This document shows, in pieces, positions 23,281-35,026 of a stretch of 64,000 nucleotides of DNA. The notes under the pieces were generated by a model. The model was not told where the DNA came from, searched no databases, and saw only the letters and a program-made list of their open reading frames with translations. A program made the translations under genes and the position numbers. How positions within the stretch are numbered: the stretch's first letter is position 1; each line of letters starts with the position of its first letter. This DNA comes from Cordylochernes scorpioides (lineage: Eukaryota > Arthropoda > Arachnida > Pseudoscorpiones > Chernetidae), in assembly GCA_030710605.1 (NCBI GenBank), contig CP092879.1:26554032-26618031 (forward strand), in the 5' to 3' direction.

Positions 23281-24567
23281 TTGGGAGTACAAATAAGTTT
23301 TGAGGGATTTGCAAAAGAAGCCACAACAAATATTATATAAATAGCATCGGACCTTGTAAGGTTTCATGTTAAAGCTTCATCATTTCCCCAAAAAAATCAG
23401 AAGAAGTCTTTTCACTCAAGTGTAAGCAACTTTTTTTTTTTGTGCTCTAACCATGTCAACCTTTTTGCCAACAAAACACAATTTGCGGGAAGCGCTGCTT
23501 TTTGTTTTAATTTGAAGAAAAGTGCAACTGATGGACATTGATTGCTGTGTGAGGCATATGGTAAACATGCTCTATCAATAAAATCATGTGAGTACTGGTT
23601 TCGGCGTTTCAAAAGTGGCGATTTTGACACCAGAGACAAAGAACGCGGAGCGAGGCCAATAAAGTTCGAAGACGCTGAGTTGGAGGCTTTATTGGACGAA
23701 GATTCAAGCCAAACTCAAGAGGAGCTCGCTGAAACCTTGGGAGTGACTCAACAAGCGATTTCGAACCGTCTCAAGGTCATGGGTATGGTGCAAAAACAAG
23801 GAAATTGGGTTCCATATGAACTCAAGCCAGGAAACATCGAGCGCCGTATTTGCACGTGCGAACTACTGCTCAAAAGACAAAATCGGAAGAGTTTTTTTGC
23901 ATCGAATCGTGACGGGGGACGAAAAGTGGATTCACTACGACAACCAAAAGCGCAGAAAATCGTCGGTTAAGCCCGGTCATGCATCAACTTCAACGGCCAA
24001 ACCGAATATTCATGGCAAGAAGCTAATGCTGTGCATCTGGTGGGATCAGCTCGGAGTGATCTACTATGAGCTACTTCAGCCTAACGAAACCATCACTGGA
24101 GAACGTTACCAACAACAATTGATGCGATTAAGCCGAGCATTGAAGATTAAACGCCCACTATATGCCAAATGACATGACAAGGTGATCTATCAGCACGACA
24201 ACGCTCGGCCACATGTTGCAAATGTTGTCAAGGAGACTTTGGAGGCGCTTCAATGGGATGTCCTACCCCACCCGCTGTATTCACCAGACATTGCTCCTTC
24301 AGATTACCACATGTTCCGTTCGATGACACATGGCCTGGCCGAGCAGCACTTCACTTCTTACGAAGAGGCGAAAAATTGGGTCAATGTTTGGATCGCCTCA
24401 AAAGACGAGGAATATTTTCGACACGGAATCCGTATGCTGCCTGAAAGATGGGAAAAAGTCGTAGATAAAGATGGACAATACTTTGAATGAAATATATTGT
24501 ACTGATTTCTCTGAATAAAGCTTCGAATTTATTAAAAAAATCCCTCAAAACCTATTTGTACTCCTAA
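23281..24567 (+). mobile_element. Mariner element, mauritiana-like, complete ends
   Basis: The element is 1287 bp, within a base or two of the usual Mos1-type length. Ends are TTGGGAGTACAAATAAGTTT and its near-inverse at 24533-24567 (TTAGGAGTAC read inward). TA flanks both sides (23279-23280 and 24568-24569). Its transposase is broken (next entry). Confidence 0.9.
23453..24490 (+). pseudogene. Mariner transposase, mauritiana-type DD34D, three or more lesions
   Basis: The start ATG at 23453 gives MSTFLPTK, like Mos1-type proteins. A frameshift follows within about 20 codons and there is a stop near 23540. Then come the paired helix-turn-helix region (WFRRFKSGDFD at about 23596) and the linker with WVPYEL. 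A T-run near 23894 shifts the frame before GDEKW. QHDNARPHVA (about 24190) and SPDIAPSDYHMF, 34 residues between the second and third Asp, complete the catalytic triad. The C-terminus LPERWEKVVDKDGQYFE is the mauritiana signature. An in-frame TGA lies at 24170. The copy is recently decayed and could not be expressed as an intact enzyme. Confidence 0.92.
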
Positions 24568-24895
24568 TATTATAGGTAGAAGAAAGTGTCAAAGATGTTT
24601 TATTTGGAAAAGAAACATTCGTGCTTAGTGATTCTATTTTCGAATAATTAACATTTAGTTTCCTTTTAGATTGACCAATAAGAAAGTTTTCGAGAAAGAT
24701 CAAGAAGCGCTCATTAAATTGTCTTAACAATTTTTCACAATGAAAAAAAGTTTTAATTTTTAATTAAAAGTTGGAAATAAATCTTATATTCATCTGCCCC
24801 CAAATTTATTTATTTCTGCATATTGTTTTCAAAGGTATATAAATATGTTTGATACTTGTTGCATATACGTATATTAAATTATGTCTAATTTATAA

Positions 24896-25062
24896 GAGTC
24901 GGCGGACGAGTGGGTAACACCCTCGATTCCCGACAGTCATGAACCGGGATCGAATCCCGCGTTATAATTTTGTTTGATATGTGAATAACCTTCACATATT
25001 ATTCATTGTTGCAATTATTATAAACTAGGTTGCTCTTGTTTAGCGGTACCTAATAAAGTTAA
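24896..25062 (+). mobile_element. tRNA-derived SINE, family 1, forward copy
   Basis: The head contains GGCGGACGAGTGGGTAACAC (A-box region) and GGGATCGAATCCC (B-box, 24946-24957). The body ends in a GCGGTACCTAATAAAGTT block. It aligns end to end with 9389-9552 in the opposite orientation. Confidence 0.8.
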
Positions 25063-25655
25063 TTTGGAACAAGGAACAAATTTATTTAACTACTTCATAT
25101 TCTTGTAAAACAGGAAAAGATCCAAAATAAGATATCCTTTACATTTAAGGTATTTCTTATGAGGAACGCTGTCTTCCCCTGCAAGATATCTGATACAAAG
25201 AAACTCGGAATTTCTTAAGAATGACCTTATGTAATATTTAATGGAAAAAGAAAGTTCTTGAATGTCCATTCTCCAATTTCTTCTTTGGGAGAATCTTCTT
25301 TTTTATCGTATGGCTCAGGTTTAATAGAAAGCTGAGGTCTCTCTCTGGAATCTTAATTGATATTTCCTTCTGAATATTTTTTACTAATTAAAAAACGGCG
25401 CTTTGATATTTATAGATGTAAATAATATTAAATTATGCACTATTTAGACTAGAAGTAGAGATATAAAACATTTTATTGAACAAATTCAAACAAATACACT
25501 TTCAACATAGAGATGTTATTAATTTTTCTTATATAATGAGAGTGCATATATATAACTTATTAGAATTATAATCCTCTGTATCAATTAGACTAAGCAAATA
25601 TAAATCTCCGTTGTAGTAAATAACTACAATACAGCATAGTTTCTTTTTCTAAAAA
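25063..25655. other. AT-rich DNA, nothing recognised
   Basis: No shared repeat or supported ORF was seen. Confidence 0.5.
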
Positions 25656-25666
25656 TTCTTTACCTG

Positions 25667-25742
25667 TAGAAGGGTCGTTTAAAACCCGAAAACTTGTAAA
25701 CCCGTTAAAAGTACAATAAAGAAACTTATCCTCGGAGATTTA
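25667..25742 (+). repeat. Solo hairpin-GAAA motif
   Basis: CCTGTAGAAGGGTCGTTTAA is followed by AACCCGAAAACTTG, forming a GGGT/ACCC stem, then AATAAAGAAACTTATCCTC. The block order matches 22664 and 31727. Confidence 0.55.
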
Positions 25743-25770
25743 TATTTGATTTGTCTAATATATATATATA

Positions 25771-25990
25771 CAGGGTGATCCAAAAGTCCCGCACAACTTT
25801 AAAAAATAATAACTCCGCGAATATTTGCGCTAGAGCAATGCGGTAAACACCATTGTGTTCAGGATGCAATGGGATTTTTTATGGCAAATAATGAAAAATT
25901 CGAAATTGATTTTAGTTACAACTTTATTCGCTAGAGATGGCGCTCTACCAGAATCAGAGATTCAACGGCCAAATTGTTTGATAAATTGAA
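25771..25990 (+). mobile_element. Truncated mariner-type end
   Basis: ACAGGGTGATCCAAAAGTCC and the following CGCACAACTTTAAAAAATAA block resemble a mariner terminal repeat with its untranslated leader. The TATA just before it provides a TA target. No transposase or second end is found, so this is a one-ended remnant. Confidence 0.5.
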
Positions 25991-26215
25991 AAATATAACT
26001 GAACGATACGTATTTTTCCTTTTTAAATACTAGGAAATAATCCTAATAATATCAAATGATAAATTAATAAAACACCATTTCGCCAAAAGTTAGAAGAATT
26101 GGTTGACGATTTTTAAATACAATCTGAGATATGTAAAATAGGTATATGCAAATTAAAACACGTAGCAAAAAATATTTTTATTTTAGATGGAGTTTTGTGA
26201 AATACATATATATGT

Positions 26216-26275
26216 ATATATTTAAAAAAGATGCATATATTGGATTTCTAATTATTTTTATTGTTCCAATATTTC
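26216..26275 (+). repeat. 55-bp sequence repeated inverted at 28020-28085
   Basis: TTTAAAAAAGATGCATATAT followed by TGGATTTCTAATTATTTTTA appears here forward and at 28020-28085 in reverse, so it flanks the Penelope-like coding region on both sides. Confidence 0.8.
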
Positions 26276-26599
26276 GAGGGGCAACTCGCCTCTCTTTATC
26301 GAGGATGTTTGTGTTTTTCACTAGAACACGCGCGCACGCGTACACCACTCTCGTTCTACAAGGCCAATGAAAGAACTGTATCTTTGACTCAACTATTGCC
26401 TTCAGTTTATATACAGCAAATAATTATATTTATATTTAATATTATATATTATTATTTTATCTATGGAAGATATAGAGATTTATATACAACACAGTGTAAT
26501 TGTAAAAATTGTGTTTACATATTAATTCTAAATTAAAAAATCTTTTAAAGCAAAATAAATTATTAAATAAAAGGCATATACATAGTTATTTATAAATAA

Positions 26600-28020
26600 T
26601 TAAGATATGAATTCTTTATAAATTTCTGGAAAATCAATTTTTCTGTTTATACTCTGTTTATCTTCGACAGAAGCCCAACTTTCTAAAAACAGTCTACTAT
26701 GCTTTTCTGTTATGTTTTGGTATATAATTGTGGTCTGTTTGAAATCTGGTATATGGCTATTGTTTAGGGAGTGGTCTACTAGTAGGGATAATGGTTTGTA
26801 GTTTTTTAAAGCTGCTTTATGTTGATTGATACGATCTTTAAGTGATTTACCTGTTTCTCCAATGTATGTAGCTTGACATGTCTGGCAGGGAATTTTGTAA
26901 ATTACATTGGTTGTATTTTCTTGGTTTGAAATATTTTTTGTATCTGAGTGGCGTAAGATTTGTCTTAGATTTTGTGCAGATTGATATGTTGTAATTATAT
27001 TATATCTCTTTAAAATTCGGGCAATTCTCTCCGAACCGTAGCTATATGGAATAGAGCAATATCTTTTTTGAGACTGATCACGACTATTATTTGAAGGTAT
27101 ATCTCTCTGTTTATAAAAATGTTTTTCAATAAAATTTTTTGGATAATTATTATTTATTAATTCTTTGAAAATTCTATTTCTTTCTTCTGTTGCACTATTT
27201 CTATTTGAGTGGTGTGTTTCTATTCTTTTAGAAAGAGATTTCACTACGGCTATTTTGTTATGTATGGGACCAAAGGAGCTAAAATTCAAATAGTTTCCAG
27301 TGTGAGTGGGTTTCCTGTAAATGCAAGTTTCGATGTTATATTGATTCCTTTTAAGCTGGATGTCCAAAAAGGCTAGGGAATTATTGCTTTCTTTTTCATA
27401 TGTGAACTTTAAAAAAGGTTTGAGACTATTGAGAAAACGTATGAAGCTGTCAATGTCTATTTATGTTAGACAAAAAATGTCATCAATATATCGTAGCCAT
27501 AATATTATTTTTAATTGGTTTGAATTAATTATTTGTTTATCTATTTTGTTCATAAATATGTTGGCTAATGCAGATGAAATCGGGTTGCCCATTGGTAGGC
27601 CTTTAATTTGCCGGAAGAATCTGTCTTTGAAACTGAAATAACTATTGTCTAAATCTGTTTGATTAAATCGATTAATGCTTCTTTAGAGAGGGGCAGAACT
27701 ATTTCTGGGTGGATTTCAAGAAATGATTGGAGCGCCAGGAGTGCTTCATCGTGCGGGATTGAGGTGTAGAGAGATTCTATATCGAAGGAAACCATCCTGC
27801 TGTCATTTGATATTTGAACGGTTTTGATATATAGCTTCAACAGCTACTATGGGATTGGGTACTGTGTGAGGTAGTTGCTTTTGGAATGGAGAGATGACTG
27901 AAGATAGAAATTTCGTGAGAGGATAAAGAGGAGAACCAGCATAGCTCACTATTGGACGTAATGGAATGTTTGGTTTATGGATTTTAGGTAGGCCGTAAAA
28001 GTTGGGTAGAGTTTTTCTTC
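26600..28020 (-). pseudogene. Penelope-like element: reverse transcriptase plus GIY-YIG endonuclease
   Basis: Reading on the reverse strand, the reverse transcriptase starts at about 28020 with FYGLPKIHKP. It continues with FDIESLYTSIP (first catalytic Asp region, about 27790), GLPMGNPISS (about 27590) and the active-site YIDD (about 27485). The C-terminal domain carries VIYKIPCQTCQATYIGETGKS and further GIY-YIG residues (about 26900-26820). That is the endonuclease that distinguishes Penelope-like retroelements. Lesions are few: a frameshift near 27830, one near 27650, and an in-frame TAA near 27465. The N-terminus is missing at a sharp junction with the 55-bp flanking repeat. Upstream tandem leader repeats and an inverted tail match the irregular ends usual for this class. 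Confidence 0.92.
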
Positions 28021-28197
28021 TGCTTTGAAATATTGGAACAATAAAAATAATTAGAAATCCAATATATGCATCTTTTTTAAATATAATTTTAATTATGGAT
28101 TGCCAAATCTTCAAAATATGTATATATATAACTGTTTCTGTTTTAAAATGTAAGTCGACACAATTATCCCTTGCGGGGATATCGCGTTTTTTTTTTT

Positions 28198-28432
28198 TTT
28201 TAAATAAATAAATGGAGGTTGTCAACAAACAAAATGATGAATAATATACACTATTGAAAAATTTCATAGTTAGAAAATTTTACACAAAATAATCAAGGGT
28301 TTGGTTTCTTATTTGTTTAAATAAATAAATAGAGGTTGTCAACAAACAAAATGATCAATAATATACACTATTGAAAAATTTTATAGTTAGAAAATTTTAC
28401 ACAAAATAATCAAGGGTTTGGTTTCTTATTTC
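28198..28432 (-). repeat. Tandem duplicated leader of the Penelope-like element
   Basis: Two copies of about 117 bp lie head to tail (28198-28315 and 28316-28432). They share AAATAAATAAATGGAGGTTG, TATACACTATTGAAAAATTT and TCAAGGGTTTGGTTTCTTAT with few differences. Penelope-like elements often carry such tandem pseudo-LTRs; this is the likely origin. Confidence 0.8.
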
Positions 28433-28433
28433 T

Positions 28434-28690
28434 TTTTTTTTCTCGAGCTTTCGGGCTAACATGCCCTTCAACACGGAGATCCTGAAGTATTACTTCTAAT
28501 TGTAACAGAGGTTTTACTTCTGATTGTAACAGAGGTTTTACTTCTGATTGTAACAGAGGTTTTACTTCTGATTGTAACAGAGGTTTTACTTCTGATTGTA
28601 ACAGAGGTTTTACTTCTGATTGTAACAGAGGTTTTACTTCTGGATCTCCGTATTGAAGGGCATGTTAGGCCGAAAACTCGAGAAATAAAA
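28434..28690. repeat. Inverted hairpin-GAAA termini around a 24-bp tandem array
   Basis: The left arm (28440-28485) and right arm (28643-28685) are inverted copies. Each carries the hairpin GAAGGGCATGTTAG(C/G)CC followed by GAAA and a CTCGAGA block. Between them TTTTACTTCTGATTGTAACA with GAGG repeats about six times at 24 bp. The 24-bp period is a multiple of three, so it yields a spurious RSKTSVTI repeat frame. The left arm joins the tandem leader of the Penelope-like element, so the right arm looks like its inverted tail. Confidence 0.85.
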
Positions 28691-28799
28691 GAAATAAGAA
28701 ACCAAAACGTTGATACCTTATTGATTATATCATAATGTAAAAGCAGAGAAGAATCTTTATTAAGAATATACAATGCACATAGACAATGAGTAGACATAA

Positions 28800-30010
28800 T
28801 TTCAAGTGACGCAGAGCATGTACCGTGTTTTATACTTTCCTATATAGTTTGGAAATAGAAGTGACCAAAGTGGCTCAGGGGAATCTGTCACTCAATCATG
28901 GGACGGAGCCCTTGTGAGGCGAAAATAACATTTTCACTTATAATTTCAAATACAAAAAAGAATGTACAAAAGAAAACTTGAATTATCCCTCATCATAACT
29001 TTAAAAACTCTTCAAGTCTCGTAAAACTACTTTTAGACAATTACACAACACTAAATCCTTGTGCTTCTATTAACCTCATTCATTTTTAGCTTTTTTATAC
29101 AACTTCATGCGAAACACCACAAAAAGAACAAATTGATGTTTTATGAAAATAGATCTCATCATTTAAAAAGATCTAAAAGAAGTAAGGAAGTCCCTTGTAT
29201 CGCTATATTTTTATCACATTTTATAGGTCGCAGAAATCATTAGTTAGAAGGAAGACTGACGTTTGATTGGTGGACTCCTTTTCCTTTTCATCTGAAGAGG
29301 AAGAAATGTCATCTCTATTTACATATTTATGAGTTTCATCCACGTATTGATTGAAAAATTGTGGACGGTTTCGTATGAAGTAAGGATTACTTTATCCTTA
29401 TTCGAGCGATGGTTATCCAGAAATACAAGGTTGTCCCGAAAGTTCGTAAACATTTGCAAAAAATGAAATATCAATATTATTCGATATAATATTATTCGCC
29501 GTTATGTATAATGGCTTTGTATTATGTATAAAGTATTTGTATTATGTATTATTATGTATTAGCCGTGGTGGTGGTGTTTTGTCTATGGAGCAGATCAGAT
29601 CGGTCCATGCACCTTGATTCACAATACCGGCCAACTGGGGTGCCTTGTCCGTATGTATGTCCTCTTCTGGATTGATGTCTGCCATATAGAGGATATGTCA
29701 TGTATTCGCCGTAAAAATATTATTCCACAAGTAATAAGAAAAACACGAAATATTGAGACAACCTTATATTCGAATAGGAAAAAAATTTTTTTGCTTAAAG
29801 ATCAAATTTTCCTTATTCGATTACTTTCTTCTCTAAAAGTGATAGTGAACTAGGGAAGAGTATCTGTTTGAAAAATATATTGAACATCTTTCCGAATTAA
29901 AAAGAGAGATAGAGCTAATATGAGAAGTAAAGGTGCAAACATCAGGCGCTGGAGATGAGCCTCCATTTTTTCAAATATTTAATAGGATTCTATAAGGTTT
30001 TTTTTTTCAG
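28800..30010. other. No recognised gene; solo terminal repeat at 29427
   Basis: The mariner-type end ACAAGGTTGTCCCGAAAGTT at 29427-29446 matches the inverse at 12286-12316. The rest has no supported feature. Confidence 0.45.
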
Positions 30011-30013
30011 GTC

Positions 30014-30085
30014 TTATATATCTGAAGAAAGTCTTTCAAACCCAAAAGCTAGAGAATCGTATTATTTTTAAAAGAAACATCCCTG
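30014..30085 (+). repeat. Degenerate hairpin-GAAA motif
   Basis: ATCTGAAGAAAGTCTTTCAA with CCCAAAAGC and, later, AAAAGAAACATCCCTGAAG keeps the order of the family's blocks but has lost the GAAA core. It is the copy whose upstream box reads CTGAAGA, closest to the hammerhead CTGANGA. Confidence 0.4.
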
Positions 30086-30403
30086 AAGCCTGATGCTTTA
30101 ACCTTTTAATTTGATACTGAGGATTAATTTATTGAATATGAAGTAAAAGTAAATGGAATCTGTAATGTTTTTTATTCTAATATACCAGAGCTCTCTATAT
30201 AGTTCATGTTGGTTATATCTCCAATTTAAACTATATTGTATATTTCTCAAATAAACGAAGCTGCGTGCATGTAAATACTTGTATTCAATAGAAGAAGCAT
30301 TTTTTACATCTCTGCATATTGGCCTTCTATATTTTAAAAGGGAGAGGTGTCTTTTTTGAATGCACACATATACTAATATTATAATGCATCAGCGCGCCAT
30401 CTG

Positions 30404-30525
30404 TTATGTAAATTCAAAACTAATATAGACGGGTATGATTTAAAAATTAATTACGACAAGGGCAGTAGAAATTGCTTAATTTTTAAAAGAATCATACACG
30501 TCTATGTTAGTTTCGAATTTACATA
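30404..30525. repeat. Foldback element, 122 bp
   Basis: Arms TATGTAAATTCAAAACTAAT and ATTAGTTTTGAATTTACATA (the latter diverged as GTTAGTTTCGAATTTACATA) continue inward through an ATAGACGGGTATGATT block. No coding capacity. Confidence 0.75.
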
Positions 30526-31559
30526 TACTAATAGTTGAATTTCTGCAAAGAGAATACTGATCAACCAATTTTTTTATTCTTTCCCAACGGATACTTCCTG
30601 TCACCTTTATAAAAGGAATTGCATGCAGGTGTGTATGTATGCAAATAAGTCGCTTCTCCTTTGTAATAATTATGTATTTGCATTTAGTCTATCTTCGCGC
30701 AGAATACAAATATTCAGACCAATGAACAAGTAACAGCTTTGATGAATTCGAACCTAATCAGACTTTTATTCCATGCTTTTGCAATATGGCCCTCTTACGT
30801 ACAGGGTCAACTTTGATTTTGTAACATCCTGCGGAAGGAATTTTATGAAATCGGTTTAACCTACCAATAAGGTATTGTAGCTGTAGTTGGGGGCATCCTT
30901 AGCGCTACAATATATTTTACGCCAGCGTTTGAAATTAAGATAACAAAACCTTTTTAATTTTTTTATATCAACTCTAACCAATACAATTATATATTAACTT
31001 CAAATTGTTGTATAATGTTGTCATTCTTATCTCCCCTCAGAATGGTTCTGACAGAAAATCAGTCCAACTCCATTAGAAGAGGGTGTCTCAACAACTGGAT
31101 AATATTTCTCGACTTGTCCCAAAGATCCTGTTTGGAGGCCTAGATACAATCAATAAGATGTTGGGGCGTGGCGCTAGTGTTTTTGTACTTTGTACTTGTT
31201 AAGGATGTCTTGTGTGCTTTTAATTGGAAAAACTTTAGATGCTCAGTTATGGATCTAGAAGTGTTGATTGCGAATCTCTAGTTAGTATTTTGCAATGATC
31301 TCTTTTAGGCTCTTTACCACAGGTGAGTGAGGGAATCTTTTTTAATTTCTATGAATAAAACTGTTTGAATTTTTATTATCAAATTATTTTTTAACCTGTA
31401 GTATAGGAATTTTGAGTTTGTATCATGTTCGATCCAACAAAAAGAATCTTGAAGCTAGAGTGATCGAAACTGTTTTAATGCATAGCTCAAATATGATTAT
31501 ATATGGTTAAATAAAATTGATATAAATCTTCTGGATATTATTCAAACAAATATTTCTGG

Positions 31560-31800
31560 AGAAGAGTTTCTTTAGCTTTATTAAACGTAATCTCAATATT
31601 TCGGGCATCTCTTCCCTTCTACAGAAGAACATAGAAACATATAAACGCCGTTAAGATCCTAATTTATGTATGTATCAGTCACGTAAAACAGTTAGCATCT
31701 TAACAGCGTTTCTATTTACTCCTGTAGAAGGACAGAGATGCCCGAAAGCTTGAGATTACGTTTAATAAAGCTAAAGAAACTCATCTCCAGAAACCTGTAG
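31560..31800. repeat. Inverted pair of hairpin-GAAA termini
   Basis: The left arm (31563-31660) and right arm (31690-31800) are inverted copies. The right arm reads CTCCTGTAGAAGGACAGAGA, TGCCCGAAAGCTTGAGATTA, then AATAAAGCTAAAGAAACTCA. The spacer is about 40 bp. The layout matches 44158, 56450 and 58526. Confidence 0.8.
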
Positions 31801-31804
31801 CATT

Positions 31805-33025
31805 TATTTGAAATATAGGGTATGTAAATGTATTATAGACACATTATGCGTTGAATAATAGTTATATACAGGGCGATTCTGCCACCGTTGCAGAGATGGC
31901 TGAAATATCGCCCGAGGGTCTCCCGTCACACTCCGCCTCTCTCAGTCGACGAAGGTAAGAGAGTTGACGTATGAAGAGTAACATGTCCATCTCACCGGTT
32001 CTTCAGAGCAGCCAAGCATACAAATCCTGAATTAATACATTCTCCACCATACAATTTCTCGGTTCCTTCACGGATGTTACAACCTGCTGGGATATAATGA
32101 GGACTGACACTTCCGCATGCAGGGACCAACTGACATAGGGGGCCATTATATGGTCCAAATCTGCTTCCGCAACCCCCGTTCTCCCAACATCAACCGAGAA
32201 AACTCTAATTATAGATCTAAAGGAGAATTTAACCCAGATGTTGTTTCTCGCTACATCTTAATATAGGTCGGGTATTCTGAAATGTTGTAACTTCATATTA
32301 CTTTGATTTTAACTTCACAGGCAACAACCTATTAGCCGGTTGTGGAAATCTTCCAAAGAAGTAGTAGGAGATACGATTCTTTAAAATTTCTAACCATTAC
32401 ATTTACTGGCAATGTGTTTCTTTTCAATAATTTCATAAAATATCATCTCTACAGACCTTACTGCAATGATAAAAATTTTATATTGCCAGTAAATTTAATT
32501 GCTACAAATATTATTGATAAATGTCAATTGAATTTTTAAATTTAATACCATTCTTTAATTCATTATACTATTGGAAACGACCCCCCAAAAGTTTTTTTTT
32601 TTATATTTATTTTAGATATCTACTATTAGTTTTGTATCAACTTGCAAGTGTAGAAATTAGACTATCTGAAAACCTTGTGAATTTTGTATAATTGGGGGTG
32701 AATATATAAATAAAGAATTATTTGAATAACCAATACCTCTCTTAGGATATTTAGTCGTATATACAGATTTGTATTGAGAAAGCGAGTAAAAAGATAAAGG
32801 TATTCGAATTATAAACTATAATTATAATCAATGATGCTTATCCGTTTTGTCCCATTGTTCTGTAAAATCAGGTTGGAAAGATATTGAGTATCAATAATTT
32901 GATATGAAATAATTCTTTTTGAGGATATGATGTCATCAATGGGCAGTTATTATGTTTTTCTGGAGCTCTGACTTGTCCCTTGCGACATTCGGGACAAACT
33001 TTGAAATATCTCGCAGAAAATAAAA
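31805..33025. other. No recognised gene; GC-richer stretch at 31870-32230
   Basis: The stretch at 31870-32230 begins with ACAGGGCGATTCTGCCACCG, which resembles a DNA-transposon end, and has more balanced base composition. No known protein motif was found. The remainder is AT-rich. Confidence 0.4.
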
Positions 33026-33029
33026 TTTC

Positions 33030-33330
33030 TAAGTTGAAACAACAAGTCTTTATTAAGGACATTCGTCTCATACAGGATTCTACCAGATAGGTAAACAGAA
33101 GTAAACATAGCAGCTATCTACAGAAAGTGGAGATTAACATCGACCTTTCTTCAAGTTGTATCCATCATCTGTGTTGTGCCTATTGTCTGTGCTGTTTTCC
33201 AGAATTTGTGAAAAGCTAATGTATTGGATTTGCTTTTCACTACTTTTGCCATTTGAATTTATGGCGAATTTTTTATAACCATATCTTTTGACGGAGAATT
33301 TCTATCTCCTTCTCCACAGTGCTGAACAAC
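33030..33330. repeat. Dispersed repeat R330, copy 2
   Basis: It aligns with 7388-7735 through AAGTAAACATAGCAGCTATC, TCGACCTTTCTTCAAGTTG and TTTTGACGGAGAATTTCT. The Helitron at 33408 lies just downstream. Confidence 0.75.
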
Positions 33331-33407
33331 AAAAGTTCTAATTTTGAAACATTCCCATTGCCTACTCAATTCTTGCATATATTCAAACTTGCTATCGTTT
33401 TCAAGCA

Positions 33408-33714
33408 TTCTATATACAGTTACGAGCGTCATGCGTTCTTAATTCTTCATCTCTGTCACCGTTTGCTTTTTTTTTTTTTTTTGGAATGGCGCTCTCCAAT
33501 TGGTTGGCTACGATCACGCCACCTTTGCCCCCCCCCCCTCTCGCTTTTTGGTTTTTGTAACTATTGTGTTGGAGCGGGTCGCTCCTTAAATAAATGCCTA
33601 TATTAGTTAATTACTAAATGGAATCCTCTCTTTCTTTTTCCCAGTAAGAGACTAGTATTTGAATAAAACATTCAATCGGGTAAAACACGGGCGTTGCCCG
33701 GGTCATTCGGCTAG
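33408..33714 (+). mobile_element. Short non-autonomous Helitron, family 2, copy 2
   Basis: It starts TTCTATATACAGTTACGAGC and ends in the hairpin ACGGGCGTTGCCCGGGT with TCATTCGGCTAG before T. At 307 bp it is a deletion variant of 14767-15187 and lacks about 110 bp before the 3' end. Confidence 0.8.
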
Positions 33715-34244
33715 TCTAAGTATATTGGTTCTTGATAGAAACAAATTTTATCAGTTTTTAAATATAAGTATGTCATTTTTTACAGTTTCGACGTTTTGGC
33801 GATCTCCGTAGTTGCCATTTTCAATGAAAACTATATTTATAAAGCTCACTTGTTGCCATTTGCCATTTTATAATTGATATGATATTTTTAAAACATAAAG
33901 GCTGAAATAACTCATTTATAACTCAGTTAGAAATTCAAACTATAAGATAATTTATTTCTATATTTCGTAAGATAGTATGAAGAAAGCCCAAGGCAAGTTC
34001 ACTTACCTATTTAATGAATTAAAATATTTATGAATATATAAATTATTCATGAGAGTAACGTGTCGATGCTCAAATTTTGAAATTCTATTCTGTTTCGGAG
34101 TTGCAGGTCATAATGGAAAACTATATAATGGTATTCCATAACATGTTGTGTAGTACATGCTTAGTTTAGGTCGTCAATATTGTACCAAAGTATTTATTAT
34201 TTTATTAACAGATTATTAATATTAATTAATATTAATCTTTATTA

Positions 34245-34400
34245 TATTTTATTACTCTGCGTAAACTTCCCTTATTGTTTCTTTTGTATTTTATCGATTT
34301 TAGTTCATGCTTGTGCCTTAAATAAATTGTTGCGTCAGTTTGAAGTTTGTCTTTCCTAATTTTATACGTAACAATATGATTGCGCATAATGGTGTGCTTA
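34245..34400. repeat. Dispersed repeat R165, copy 1
   Basis: It shares TTTGTCTTTCCTAATTTT, ACTCTG(C/T)GTAAACTTCCCT and CTTAAATAAATTG-like blocks with the two copies at 43369 and 43889. The class is unknown. Confidence 0.6.
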
Positions 34401-34702
34401 AGAATAGAAAAAATCATCATATATAACAAAACAAAGTGGAATTCCATTCCGTCTCGAATTTGAGGTCATAATCTAAAAGCTTTTTTTGAGGACACCAAAT
34501 GTCATTCAATCGAATTTGACAGATGATGTGAATCTTCAAATAGAATACGACCCCCAGGATGACATGACAATATAAAAAAATGAAAGAATTTTGAGGATGG
34601 AATTATTGTGATTATTTCTTTTAACTATATAAGACGAATTTCTACAATTAATAAATAGAAGATTATAAATATTTGGAAATATTTTGCTCATCAGGAGTAA
34701 AC

Positions 34703-35026
34703 CTTTTTTTTTTTGCTTATCCCTAATACACGAGGTATAGGCCATGATAACCATGGTGGGTAGAAGTAAGCAACTGCTTTTACTGTTTTACTTTGTCTAC
34801 ACATGTGAAAAGCAGTTGCTTGTTACTTTGCACTTACAAATGTGCCAGAACCCCATTTGGTTACTTGCACTCGCTGGTGGGGTTGGACTTTTGAAAGAAT
34901 CAAGGGCCATTGGAGCATTTTTTTTTTTTATCATAAAAAAAGTGCCCAATTCGGAATTCGAACCCGGGTCGTCGCGGTCGAAAACCAATGGTTTAGACCA
35001 TCCTTCCACCGACCCCCTGGAGTGAT
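34703..35026 (-). mobile_element. tRNA-derived SINE, family 2, copy 1
   Basis: On the reverse strand a tRNA-like head (GGTGGAAGGATGGTCTAAAC, then a B-box GGGTTCGAATTCC) leads into a body with GGGCACTTTTTTTATG. It ends in an A-rich stretch after ATAGGGATTAGGGATAAGCA-like sequence. Other copies are at 49807-50312 and 55867-56167. Confidence 0.75.

Noticed and set aside
28500..28645. CRISPR-like array
   Set aside because: Units are contiguous 24-bp tandem repeats without spacers, in a eukaryotic setting.
28468..28797. Reverse ORF with eight-residue repeats (RSKTSVTI)
   Set aside because: It is the translation of the 24-bp tandem array inside the Penelope-like terminus.
31896..31954. Short first exon ATG...GAAG|GTAAGA
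   Set aside because: The segment starts with an ACAGGGCGATTC end-like sequence and has no promoter motifs; a 59-bp frame with a donor can occur by chance.
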